DNA of 64,000 nt from Pseudomonadota bacterium. Its GTDB lineage: Bacteria > Pseudomonadota > Gammaproteobacteria > Ga0077536. Position 1 is the first letter of the stretch; each line of letters starts with the position of its first letter. The notes beneath the pieces were generated by a model. It ran no database searches. It worked only from the letters and a program-made list of their open reading frames with translations, and had not been told where the DNA came from. Made by a program: the position numbers and the translations under genes. The stretch covers positions 1-64,000 of the forward strand of contig JADJYF010000004.1 of assembly GCA_016719885.1 (NCBI GenBank), given 5' to 3'. Shown piece by piece: positions 1-11,840 of the stretch.

Positions 1-1
1 C

Positions 2-1012
2 GAGATCAGCGCGTTCGGCAATTACACCGTCGCAACCCTGATTGGTCTCAACACCATCCTCATCGTGATGTTCGGCGCGACCATGGTCGCCGAACACACC
101 CTCACCATGGGCCAACTGATCGCGGTGTCCATGTTGTCGTCGCGCGCCATCGGTCCGGTCGCCCAGATCGCGGGCCTGGTGTTGCGCTGGGAGCAGACCA
201 AGGTCGCGCTGGCGGCGATGGACAAGGTCATGGCGGCGCCCACCGACGGCGGCGCCGGCGATCTGCACGTGCCGGGCCTGCGCGGCGCCATTGAACTGCG
301 CGACGTGCATTTCGCCTATGCCGAGAACGCGCCCTTGCTGAAGGGGTTCAACCTGCGCATCGCGCCCGGCGAGAAGGTCGGTTTCATCGGTCGCATCGGT
401 TCCGGCAAGAGCACCTTGCTGCGCCTGCTGCTGAACATCTACGCGCCCGTGCAGGGCACGGTCATGATCGACGGCGTGCCGGTGGGGCAGATGGATCCCT
501 TGAGCCTGCGTCGTCAGCTGGGCTACGTGCCGCAGGACGTCACGCTGTTCCACGGTGACATCAAGGAAAACATCCTGCTCGGCTCGACCAATGTCGATGA
601 CGCGCAATTGCTCGAAGCGGTGCGCCTCGCCTGTCTCGAGGAAACCCTGCAGCAATTGCCGCAAGGGCTCGCCACGGAAGTGGGCGAGCGAGGCGAGCGG
701 CTGTCGGGCGGGCAGCGCCAGGCGGTCGCCATCGCGCGTGCGCTGGTGCAGCGTCCGCGGCTCATCCTCATGGACGAACCGAGCAGCATGATGGACCCGG
801 CCACCGAGCAGCAGCTGATTGCCAACCTCAAGCGTCTCGGCGACGTGACCTTGCTGCTGGTGACCCATCGCACCGCCATGCTGCCCTTGATGGACCGCCT
901 GGTGGTGGTCGACCAAGGGCGCGTGTTGCTGGACGGTCCGCGTGACGAGGTGCTGAAGCGCCTGCAGGCCGGCGCGCAGCAGGCGCCGGTCGAGCGCGCG
1001 GTGAACGCATGA
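2..1012 (+). CDS. Type I secretion ABC permease/ATPase (5' truncated)
   Basis: Inner-membrane ATP-driven exporter of a type I secretion system, of the HlyB/PrtD/LapB kind. The reading frame is open from base 2, so the N-terminal part (any peptidase-like domain and most membrane helices) lies left of the window. What remains is the end of the transmembrane domain followed by a complete nucleotide-binding domain: Walker A GRIGSGKST near bases 390-415, signature LSGGQRQ near 702-722, Walker B LILMDEPSS near 760-785, and a switch histidine in LLLVTHRT. Its stop overlaps the start of the adaptor gene by four bases (ATGA), and a TolC gene follows, giving the usual ABC-adaptor-outer membrane order. 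The substrate is not encoded next to it; RTX-type proteins elsewhere in the window are candidates. Confidence 0.93.
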   Translation, partial: EISAFGNYTVATLIGLNTILIVMFGATMVAEHTLTMGQLIAVSMLSSRAIGPVAQIAGLVLRWEQTKVALAAMDKVMAAPTDGGAGDLHVPGLRGAIELRDVHFAYAENAPLLKGFNLRIAPGEKVGFIGRIGSGKSTLLRLLLNIYAPVQGTVMIDGVPVGQMDPLSLRRQLGYVPQDVTLFHGDIKENILLGSTNVDDAQLLEAVRLACLEETLQQLPQGLATEVGERGERLSGGQRQAVAIARALVQRPRLILMDEPSSMMDPATEQQLIANLKRLGDVTLLLVTHRTAMLPLMDRLVVVDQGRVLLDGPRDEVLKRLQAGAQQAPVERAVNA

Positions 1013-2313
1013 GTTCGATGGCGCACGCCGATCTCGACAGAGGGCCGCGACTCGCCGCGCGCGCGCTGGTGGCCGTGTTGAGCGTTTTCCTGGTGCTGGC
1101 GCTGGCGTGGATGAGCGTTGCGAAACTGGATATCTCCGTGCATGCCATGGGCCAGGTCACGCCGTCGTCCAAGATCCAGCTCATTCAAAGCCTGGAGGGC
1201 GGCATCGTGCGCGAGATCGCCGTGCGCGAAGGCCAGAGCGTGAAAAAGAACGATCTGTTGGCCCACGTCGAAAACCTGCAGTACACCGCCGAGCAGGGCG
1301 AAGACCAGCATCAGCTATGGGCGGCGCAGGCCGCCATCACGCGCCTCGACGCCGAACTCGCCGGCCGCACGCCGGTGTTCGCGCCCGAACTCGAGACCAA
1401 CGTGCCGGACCTCGTCGCCAAGGAACGCAGCCTGTGGCTGACGCGTGAGAAGGAGCGCCACGACGCGCTCGAGACCGCGCAACGTCAGCTCGCGCAGCGT
1501 GAACAGGAACTGGTGGAAGCCCAGGCGCGCATCGTGTCCTATGCTGCGCTGCTGGCCAGCAGCCGCGAAAGCCTCGCCATGGAGGAGAAGCTCGCCGCCC
1601 AGGGCGCCGGTGCGCGCGCTGACTTCCTGCGTGCGCAACAGGAAGTGACGCGCGTGGAAGGCGATCTCGATGCCGCGCGCACCTCGGTGCCGCGTCTCGA
1701 AGCGGCCATCGCCGAAGGCCGCTCGCGGGTCGCGGAAGTGCTGTCCCATGCGCGCGCCGAATCGAGTCGCGAACGCAGCAAGCTCGCCACCGAGGCGGCG
1801 ACCCTCACCGCCAAGCTCACCGGCAGCAACGATCGCGTGGCGCGCCGCGAACTGCGCTCGCCGATGGACGGCGTGGTCAATCGCCTCTTGATCAGCACCG
1901 TCGGCGGCGTGGCCAAGGCCGGCGAAACCATCATGGAACTGGTGCCGGTGCAGGACACCTTGCTGGTCACGGCGCGCGTGAAACCGTCCGACATCGCCTT
2001 CATCCGCCCCGGCCAGGACGCCATCATCGGCATCACCGCCTACGATTCGTCGATATTCGGGCGTCTCGACGGCAAGGTGCTGCGGGTCGGCGCCGACGCC
2101 ATCGCCGATCCCAAGCCGCAGTCGGAAAATCCGCTGTATTTCGAGGTGGTGCTGGAGACCGATCGCAATTACCTCGGCAAGCCCGAAGAACGCCTGGTGA
2201 TCTCGTCGGGCATGGCGGCTGATGCCAGCATCCACACCGGCAAGCGCACGCTCATGGAGTACATGCTGAAACCGGTGATCAAGACCTTCGACAAGGCCCT
2301 GCGCGAGCGCTGA
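1009..2313 (+). CDS. HlyD-family membrane fusion protein of type I secretion
   Basis: Periplasmic adaptor joining the inner-membrane ABC exporter to TolC. The 434-residue protein has a short cytoplasmic N-terminus, one membrane helix at about residues 22-42 (ALVAVLSVFLVLALAWMSV), a split lipoyl-like segment (SLEGGIVREIAVREGQSV, then RSPMDGVVNRLL), a long coiled-coil hairpin between them rich in Glu, Gln, Arg and Ala (about 90-280), and a C-terminal beta-barrel region. Length and order are normal for HlyD/PrtE/LapC proteins. The ATG sits in an ATGA overlap with the ATPase gene, indicating translational coupling in one operon. Confidence 0.93.
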   Translation: MSSMAHADLDRGPRLAARALVAVLSVFLVLALAWMSVAKLDISVHAMGQVTPSSKIQLIQSLEGGIVREIAVREGQSVKKNDLLAHVENLQYTAEQGEDQHQLWAAQAAITRLDAELAGRTPVFAPELETNVPDLVAKERSLWLTREKERHDALETAQRQLAQREQELVEAQARIVSYAALLASSRESLAMEEKLAAQGAGARADFLRAQQEVTRVEGDLDAARTSVPRLEAAIAEGRSRVAEVLSHARAESSRERSKLATEAATLTAKLTGSNDRVARRELRSPMDGVVNRLLISTVGGVAKAGETIMELVPVQDTLLVTARVKPSDIAFIRPGQDAIIGITAYDSSIFGRLDGKVLRVGADAIADPKPQSENPLYFEVVLETDRNYLGKPEERLVISSGMAADASIHTGKRTLMEYMLKPVIKTFDKALRER

Positions 2314-2316
2314 GCG

Positions 2317-3606
2317 ATGCGTGCCTTGCGTTCGTCCATGAATACCTGCGCGTGGCTGTGCGCGCTGCTCGCGCTATCGGCCGCCGGTGTGCGCGCCGAG
2401 AGCCTGGACAGCGTGGTGCAGGATGTCGTGGCGAAGCACCCGACGGTGCGCTCCAGCGCCGCGCTGCTCGACGCCGCCGCCGAGCGCGTGCGCCAGGCGA
2501 AATCCAATTACTACCCGAGCGTCGGCATGCAGGCTATGGCCAACAAGGCCCACGACAGCCAGCTCGGATCGCGGCTCGATCGCAGCACGCGCAACGCCGA
2601 TGCCTTCCTGCGCTGGAACCTGTTCCGCGGCCTGGCCGACTATCACAGCGTGCGCATGGCGAAATCGGATCGCGATGCGGCGGACGAGGACCTCGCCGAT
2701 GCGCACGAGCGTGTGGCCCTGCAGGTGGCGGCCGCCTATCTCGACGTGCTGCGCCTGCGTCGCCGTCTCGAGGTCGCCGCCAACTACGTGAGCGAGACCG
2801 CCAAGCTCATGGACGACGTCGGCAAGCTGGTGGCGGCCGGCAAGGCCGCACCCGCCGACATCGAACAGATCAAGGTCGGACACATCGAAGCGCAATGGCA
2901 GGTCGGACAGTTACGCGGCGAGCTGGCCGGTGCCGAGCAGGGCTATCGCCTGCTGGTCGGTACGCCGCCGGGCGAACTTCGGGATCCGCGCAACGAAGAC
3001 GCGATGGCGACGCTCAGCCAGGACGACGTGCTCGAACAAGTGTTGGCCACCAATCCCAAGGTGCGGGCCGCGCAGGCACGCGTCGCCGCGCGCGGCGAGG
3101 AAGTGGGCGTGGCGGGCGGTGCCCTCATGCCGCGCGTCGACCTGGAACTGCGCAAGCGCGTCTACTCCGACATCAAGCCCGACCCGGTGGTGGAATCGCG
3201 CGACAGCGCGCAGGTCTCGCTCAATTACGAAATGCCGCTCGGCGGCGGCAATTTCAGCGCCAAGCGCGAAGCCGCGGCGCGCATGGCGGCGGCCCAGGCC
3301 GATCTGGACGAAGCACGGCTCGAAGCCGAGACCAACAGCAGCCAGTTGTGGAACGTGTGGAGCGAAGCGCGCAACATCAGCGACAGCCTCGGTAGCCGCG
3401 CCGCCGCCAGCGACAAGGTGGTGGCCGCCTACGATCAGCAGTTCAACGCCGGCCGTCGCTCCCTGCAGGACCTGATCGCGATCCGCGATGAACACCAGCG
3501 CACCCAGGCCGACGTCATCGACAACCTGCATGCGCGGCAGCTCGGCGCGATGCAGATCCTGGCCTTGTTGGGCAGGCTGCGCGAGAGTTTGAACGCCCAT
3601 CCGTAG
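2317..3606 (+). CDS. TolC-family outer membrane efflux protein
   Basis: Outer-membrane and periplasmic channel of the type I secretion system. The 429-residue product begins with a signal peptide (LCALLALSAAGVRA) and then shows the duplicated alpha-helical repeats of the TolC/OEP family: heptad-like Ala, Arg and Glu-rich helices, the LDVLRLRRRLEVA segment, and a second-half equivalent near DLIAIRDEHQRTQADVIDNL. It starts three bases after the adaptor stop. The TAG stop (3604-3606) lies inside the GTAG head of an extragenic palindrome, so the gene ends exactly at the repeat. Confidence 0.92.
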   Translation: MRALRSSMNTCAWLCALLALSAAGVRAESLDSVVQDVVAKHPTVRSSAALLDAAAERVRQAKSNYYPSVGMQAMANKAHDSQLGSRLDRSTRNADAFLRWNLFRGLADYHSVRMAKSDRDAADEDLADAHERVALQVAAAYLDVLRLRRRLEVAANYVSETAKLMDDVGKLVAAGKAAPADIEQIKVGHIEAQWQVGQLRGELAGAEQGYRLLVGTPPGELRDPRNEDAMATLSQDDVLEQVLATNPKVRAAQARVAARGEEVGVAGGALMPRVDLELRKRVYSDIKPDPVVESRDSAQVSLNYEMPLGGGNFSAKREAAARMAAAQADLDEARLEAETNSSQLWNVWSEARNISDSLGSRAAASDKVVAAYDQQFNAGRRSLQDLIAIRDEHQRTQADVIDNLHARQLGAMQILALLGRLRESLNAHP

Positions 3607-3685
3607 GTGCGAATTCATTCGCACATGGACGGCTGCACCCTGCATCAGGATTATCAATGCGGTGTGCGAATGAATTCGCACCTAC
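3603..3685. repeat. Type A GTAG-headed palindrome, inverted pair
   Basis: Two copies of the type A element, at 3603-3624 (+) and 3664-3685 (-). Each is GTAG followed by an 18-base palindrome, GTGCGAAT-TC-ATTCGCAC. The GTAG heads point outwards, about 40 bases separate the copies, and the arms are perfect. This is the layout of a REP doublet (BIME/REPIN). It lies between the converging tolC-like and metallopeptidase-like genes. Confidence 0.85.
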
Positions 3686-3688
3686 CGA

Positions 3689-4267
3689 TCACGGGTCCGC
3701 CCGCAGCAAGCGCTCCCGCACCTGGTCCTGACGCTCGTAGGCTTCCGCTTCCAGCGCATGACCGCGATCCTGGCAGCCGCCACAGGCCAGCATGTCGCGC
3801 ACGTACTCGCATTTGAATTCACGCCTACCGAGGCGCTGGAACTGGCGGATGTGCTCGAGCTCGTGGGCGAGGATCTCGGCCAGGCCGTCGGTGCCGAGGC
3901 CCACCAGGCCGTCATCGAGGTAGAGCTGGCCGGGCGCGGGCACCATGCCGGTGCCGGCCGCCAGCGGGCAGAACGCGATATGGCTGGCGCGCAATTCGTC
4001 CTCACTCGCAAGCCCGGCACCGCGCAGGCGCGTCGCGGCGGCATCGATGGCCGCCGCCGCCGCGGCCGGCGCCTGGTAGAGGCTGCAGCGCGCCACCACC
4101 ATCAGCGCGATCAGATCGAAGGCGTTCTCGCAGTCGAAGCGTTCGCCAGCGAGCGGCGCGGAAGTGGCGGGTGAGGCGGAGGGTTGAGGTATCGCGTCGT
4201 CGGCCGCGACCAGCAGCGGCGCGAGCCCGCACAGGCATGCGAGCAGCAGGGCGAGACAGCGCATCAT
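3689..4267 (-). CDS. Exported small HExxH protein (putative metallopeptidase)
   Basis: Product of about 192 residues from the ATG at 4267. It has a signal peptide (RCLALLLACLCGLAPLLVAA) and, near the C-terminus, the zinc-metallopeptidase motif HELEHIRQF preceded by a Gly/Leu-rich helix (GLAEILAH). This resembles the small DUF4157-like or minimal gluzincin folds found in envelopes, but the third metal ligand is not obvious. Several cysteines (FDCENAF, ARCSLY, ACGGCQD) suggest disulfides in the periplasm. An in-frame extension to 4333 exists but would put residues before the signal peptide. The substrate is unknown. Bases 3806-3828, inside the gene, resemble a degenerate type A palindrome and encode REFKCEY. 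Confidence 0.6.
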   Translation of the reverse strand: MMRCLALLLACLCGLAPLLVAADDAIPQPSASPATSAPLAGERFDCENAFDLIALMVVARCSLYQAPAAAAAAIDAAATRLRGAGLASEDELRASHIAFCPLAAGTGMVPAPGQLYLDDGLVGLGTDGLAEILAHELEHIRQFQRLGRREFKCEYVRDMLACGGCQDRGHALEAEAYERQDQVRERLLRADP

Positions 4268-4327
4268 GGCGTCATCATAACGTCGTGCCCGACACCTCTC
4301 GACAGTCGCGGTGCGTTTCTCGTATGT

Positions 4328-4346
4328 TTGCACCCAAGGGGTGCAA
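4328..4346 (+). promoter_or_regulatory. Hairpin in the nhaA 5' leader
   Basis: A perfect 8-base inverted repeat, TTGCACCC / GGGTGCAA with a three-base loop (AAG), sits about 60 bases before the nhaA start. It could be a leader hairpin or an operator. No poly-T run follows, so it is not a clear terminator. Confidence 0.3.
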
Positions 4347-4405
4347 CGCCAGCATTGGCGTCAGCAGGACTATCGCAGGGTCGGGCCGCCATGCGGGAGC
4401 CCGCT

Positions 4406-5644
4406 ATGTCGTCGCCCAACCCTGACCAATCACGCCAAACAGGCCACAGCCTTTCGCTGGGCGCGCGCGTACGCCAGTTCATCGGTGTCGAGGCGTTAAG
4501 TGGCTTGGTGCTGCTGGGCGCCGCGGCGCTGGCGCTGGCATGGGCCAACTCGCCGTGGGCGGCGCATTACTTCGCGCTATGGGATTACGTGCCGGTGCCC
4601 GGTCTCACCGCCCATGCGCGGCCAGTGCCGCTCAGGCTGTGGATCAACGACGGCCTGATGAGCGTCTTTTTTTTCGTGGTCGGCCTCGAGATCCGTCGCG
4701 AAATGCACAACGGCGCGCTGTGCAACCTCAAGCTTGCAACCCTGCCCTTGCTGGCCGCCATCGGCGGCGTGACCGCGCCAGCCCTCATCTACATGTATTT
4801 CAACCAGGCGCCGCTGGCGCGTGGTGGCTGGGCGGTGCCGACCGCCACCGATATCGCCTTCGCGGTCGGCGTGCTGGCGCTGCTCGGCAAACGCGTGCCC
4901 AACGCGCTGCGCGTGCTGCTGCTCGCCATTGCCATCATCGACGACATCATCGCGGTGCTGATCATCGCGTTCTTCTATGCCGATGGCATCGCGCTGCGCG
5001 GCGTCGCGATCGCGCTGGCCGGCTGTGCGCTGGTGCTGATCATCCAGCGCACCGGCCAGCGCAAGCCCATGGATTTCGGCGTGCCGGCGCTGATCATCTG
5101 GTACGGCATGCTGAGCGCCCACATCCATCCCGCGATTGCCGGCGTGGTGTTGGGGCTGTTGACGCCGATGCGCGACCTGTCCGGCAGCCCGGTCGAGCGC
5201 CTTGAAGCGGCGCTGCATCCGTGGGTGGCCTACGGCGTGATGCCGGTGTTCGCATTCGCCAATGCCGGTGTGAATTTCGGCAGCGGCGGTAGTCTCACGA
5301 GCAGCGTGTCGCTAGGCGTGATTGCGGGCCTGGTGCTGGGCAAACCGCTCGGCATCCTGTTCGCCACGCGCGTGGCGCTCGCCGTGCGCTGTTGCGCACT
5401 GCCGGCGGGCGTCGAGTGGCGCGGCCTGGTGGTGTTGGGCATGCTCGCCGGCATCGGCTTCACGATGGCCATCTTCGTCGCCAACCTCGCCTTTCCGTCC
5501 GCCGCCATGCTGGCCGAAGCCAAGCTCGCGGTGATGAGCGCGTCGCTGCTGGCGGCAATTCTCGGCCTCGGCGCCGGCTACCTGCTCCTACCGCCTGTGG
5601 GTCGGACTTCAGTCCGACATTCACCAAGCGCCCCGTCGGACTGA
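4406..5644 (+). CDS. nhaA: Na+/H+ antiporter NhaA
   Basis: Inner-membrane antiporter exchanging internal Na+ for external H+, for pH and salt homeostasis. The roughly 412-residue product has the family features: N-terminal helix GVEALSGLVLLGAAALALAWANS, the segment FFFVVGLEIRREM, the unwound-helix region GGWAVPTATDIAFAVGVLALLG, and the ion-binding double aspartate in AIAIIDDIIAVLIIAFFY. The ATG at 4406 is chosen because GGGAG lies just upstream; 4391 is an alternative, and the frame is open further up to 4184 without family sequence. The last residues (PVGRTSVRHSPSAPSD) are encoded by a type B palindrome pair, and the TGA stop falls in the centre of its second copy. Confidence 0.95.
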   Translation: MSSPNPDQSRQTGHSLSLGARVRQFIGVEALSGLVLLGAAALALAWANSPWAAHYFALWDYVPVPGLTAHARPVPLRLWINDGLMSVFFFVVGLEIRREMHNGALCNLKLATLPLLAAIGGVTAPALIYMYFNQAPLARGGWAVPTATDIAFAVGVLALLGKRVPNALRVLLLAIAIIDDIIAVLIIAFFYADGIALRGVAIALAGCALVLIIQRTGQRKPMDFGVPALIIWYGMLSAHIHPAIAGVVLGLLTPMRDLSGSPVERLEAALHPWVAYGVMPVFAFANAGVNFGSGGSLTSSVSLGVIAGLVLGKPLGILFATRVALAVRCCALPAGVEWRGLVVLGMLAGIGFTMAIFVANLAFPSAAMLAEAKLAVMSASLLAAILGLGAGYLLLPPVGRTSVRHSPSAPSD

Positions 5645-5656
5645 AGTCCGACCCAC
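5597..5656. repeat. Type B GTGG-headed palindrome, inverted pair
   Basis: Copies at 5597-5618 (+) and 5635-5656 (-), each GTGG followed by GTCGGACT-TC-AGTCCGAC. The arms differ from other type B copies (GTCAGACT) by a compensated change, so pairing is kept. The heads point outwards. The pair overlaps the 3' end of nhaA. Confidence 0.85.
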
Positions 5657-5673
5657 GGGAGAAAGGATGCCAT

Positions 5674-5691
5674 GTGCGATTGAATCCGCGC
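5674..5691 (-). repeat. Degenerate type A palindrome
   Basis: GTGCGATTGAATCCGCGC is a decayed type A copy without a clean GTAG head, 18 bases after the type B pair. It lies upstream of the channel gene. Confidence 0.4.
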
Positions 5692-5778
5692 CGACCCTGA
5701 CCCACTCGCGTCCATCGGCCACCTTGCACAATCGCGGCCGGCAGGGCAGGCTGCGTGGGGCCACCCCAGGACGTCCGC

Positions 5779-6678
5779 ATGCCCACCCAATCCCGCCGTG
5801 CACCGACGGTCAGCATCCAGGTCGGACACCGCAGCGTGTCGGGCACCGGCCTCGCCCGCAGTCGGTCCCGCGACGTATTCCACCAGTGCATGTCGATGTC
5901 ATGGCCGCGCCTGCTGGGCTGCTATGCCTTGTTCTTCGTGATGGTGAACACGCTGTTCGCGAGCCTCTTCGCGCTCGATGCCAAGGCCGTGGTCGGCCAG
6001 CGCATACCCGACTGGTGGGACCTGTTCTTCTTCAGTGTCGAGGTGTTCGGTACCGTCAGCTTCGGCGGCTTCATGCCGAGCAGCGCCTACGGTCACGCGC
6101 TGGCGTCGGCGGAGATCCTGCTCGGCATCACGAGCTACGCCTTCATGACCGGTCTCACCTTCGCGCGCTTCACGCGCCCGACGGCCGAACTGGTGTTCGC
6201 CGCCCATCCCATCATCACCGTGCACGAGGGCAAACCGACCCTGGTCACGCGCGTCGCCAACACGCGCCACAACCACCTGTCGGACGTGACGGTCAAGTTC
6301 TGGGTGTCGGTCAACGAAGTGATCAATGGCAAGGTCGTCAGCCGTCGCACCATGCGTGCGCCGCTGCTGCGCGATGACAGCCCGCTGCTGATCCTGTCGT
6401 GGCTGGTCTACCACGTCATCGACGAGCGCAGCCCGCTGCATGGTCTCACCGAGCAGGATCTCGCGGCGCTCGACGTCAGCTTGTCCTACAGCATCAGCGG
6501 TCACGACCAGAACTATGCCCAGCAGGTGCACGCTCAGCACTTCTACCACCACACCGACATCCGCTGGCGGCACGCCTACGTCGATACGGTCTACGAGACC
6601 GACCAGGGCAAGGTCGAAATCGACTTCAGCAAGTTTCACGATACGCGTCCGCTGGACGCGCCCGTCGCCACGCGCTGA
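5779..6678 (+). CDS. Inward-rectifier (KirBac-like) potassium channel with altered filter
   Basis: Predicted tetrameric inner-membrane cation channel of the Kir family, about 299 residues from the ATG at 5779 (AGGAC upstream; a GTG at 5755 is an alternative). Visible order: slide helix, outer helix (LLGCYALFFVMVNTLFASLFAL), pore helix and filter (WWDLFFFSVEVFGTVSFGG), inner helix (LASAEILLGITSYAFMTGLTFARF), the family signature ARFTRPTAELVFA, and a cytoplasmic immunoglobulin-like domain ending near the C-terminus. The filter, residues 92-96, reads TVSFG where Kir channels normally carry TVGYG or TIGYG, so the first Gly and the Tyr are replaced. The rest of the fold is intact. Ion selectivity is therefore uncertain. 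Confidence 0.88.
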   Translation: MPTQSRRAPTVSIQVGHRSVSGTGLARSRSRDVFHQCMSMSWPRLLGCYALFFVMVNTLFASLFALDAKAVVGQRIPDWWDLFFFSVEVFGTVSFGGFMPSSAYGHALASAEILLGITSYAFMTGLTFARFTRPTAELVFAAHPIITVHEGKPTLVTRVANTRHNHLSDVTVKFWVSVNEVINGKVVSRRTMRAPLLRDDSPLLILSWLVYHVIDERSPLHGLTEQDLAALDVSLSYSISGHDQNYAQQVHAQHFYHHTDIRWRHAYVDTVYETDQGKVEIDFSKFHDTRPLDAPVATR

Positions 6679-6683
6679 GCGCG

Positions 6684-7967
6684 CTACAGGACCAGCACCA
6701 CGCCGAGTGCAATGCCGAGGCTGGCCACCAGGCCCGGCCAGATCGCGCGTTTCAAAGCCGCCGCGCCGGTGCTGAGCACGATACCGGCCTTGACCAGGGT
6801 ATTGGCCGCCGCCGCCAGCACGATGGCGCGCGCCGCGCTGTCGGCGGCAAGGCCGTCGGGCGCGCGACTCAGCTGCGCCATCGACAGCGTGATGGCGTCG
6901 ACGTCGGCAAGCCCGGCGGCGATGCTCGAGACATACAGGCCGGCGTCGCCGAAATACAGGCGCGCACTGTTGGCGAGCAGCAGGATGAGCATGTACAGCG
7001 CGCCGAAGCCCAGCGCCGGCCCGAGTTCGAAGGGATTCTCGAAGCGCTCGGGATCGGGGCTCGCGTCGCGCGCTTCGGAAAAATAGAGATAGGCGCAATA
7101 CACCAGGCTGACCGCCGCCGCCGCGCCCAGTGGCAAGGCCAGCTGCGCGAGCAGCGCGCGATTGACCACCCACACTTCCACCAGCACGCGCATGAACATC
7201 ATGGTCCAGGCCAGGAGGATGGCGAGCGCGAAGGGCTTGGCCAGTCCGTCGGCATCATGGCTGCGCGCCGAGAAGCTCAAGGTCACCGCGGTGCTGGAGG
7301 CGAGACCGCCGAGCAAGCCGGTCAGGCCGACGCCGCGAGACGGGCCCACCACCTGGATCATGACGTAGCCGCAGAAGCTCAGGCCCGAGATCAACACCAC
7401 CATCAGCCAGATCTTGTACGGCACCAGCACATCGAACGGCGGTGGGCCGAAACCATGGCGCGGCAGCACCGGCAGGATCACCAGGGTCAGCACCGCGAAG
7501 GTCAGGGTCGCGCGTACGTCTTCGTCGGTCAGGCGACTGGCGAGGCTGCTGGTGTGCAGCTTGAGGGCCAGCAGCACGGTGGTGGTCACCGCCAGCGCGG
7601 CGGCAAAACGCAGCTCACCCCACAGGCACAGCGCGCCGGCGAACAGCGTGACGAACGCCGCCATCTCCGAGGTCATGCCGAGGCGTCCGCGCTCGACCGA
7701 ATGACGATAGGCGATGGCGATGATCACGCCCACCACCAGCAGCAGCGTCGGCAGTACCAAGGGCGCGTTGGCCAGCGAGCTGACCAGCGCGGCGGTGCCG
7801 CCGAGCAACGCGAACAGGGCGTAGGTGCGGGTGCCGGCGAACAGCTCGCGCCGCTCGTCGCTGCTGCGCTTGGAGGCGTATTCGCGCTGCAGGCCGACCA
7901 GCATGCCGAGCAACAGGGCCGAGCCGAAGCGATAGAACAGCGTGAGTGAATCGATGGGCTCGGGCAT
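6684..7967 (-). CDS. MgtC/SapB-DUF4010 family membrane protein
   Basis: Polytopic inner-membrane protein of 427 residues. The N-terminal 130 residues match the MgtC/SapB type (LLLGMLVGLQREYASKRSSDERRELFAGTRT split across positions 18-48, then several helices), and the remainder is the DUF4010 hydrophobic domain with the motif GLLGGLASSTAVTLSFSARS. The family is linked to magnesium or virulence functions only by its MgtC half; transport has not been established for this architecture. It converges on the channel gene with only 5 bases between stops. Confidence 0.8.
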   Translation of the reverse strand: MPEPIDSLTLFYRFGSALLLGMLVGLQREYASKRSSDERRELFAGTRTYALFALLGGTAALVSSLANAPLVLPTLLLVVGVIIAIAYRHSVERGRLGMTSEMAAFVTLFAGALCLWGELRFAAALAVTTTVLLALKLHTSSLASRLTDEDVRATLTFAVLTLVILPVLPRHGFGPPPFDVLVPYKIWLMVVLISGLSFCGYVMIQVVGPSRGVGLTGLLGGLASSTAVTLSFSARSHDADGLAKPFALAILLAWTMMFMRVLVEVWVVNRALLAQLALPLGAAAAVSLVYCAYLYFSEARDASPDPERFENPFELGPALGFGALYMLILLLANSARLYFGDAGLYVSSIAAGLADVDAITLSMAQLSRAPDGLAADSAARAIVLAAAANTLVKAGIVLSTGAAALKRAIWPGLVASLGIALGVVLVL

Positions 7968-8055
7968 CGGCGCGGCTCGCTTGCGACAGGCGAGCCACGA
8001 GACTAACAGCGCGCCACGGCGCTGCCTTGATTTGCGTCAGCGCGCGACGGCGCGC

Positions 8056-11616
<3,561 letters not shown>

Positions 11617-11840
11617 GGCACCGATGCTGATGAATGTCCTTGAGGCCGTGGGTGACGCGACAGCGGTGCTGAGCGCGTCTCCCGTGCAGCGCTTAGCGGC
11701 CATCGGGCGCCGCGTCTTTACCGCTGTCCGCACTACAGCGAGGGCGATGCGCGGCCGCTAGCATCAAGTCGGTCATGCCCACTCGATAGCGTGCGCACGG
11801 CCCGCCAAATGCGAACCCAAACACAGTGAGCACCCATTTC

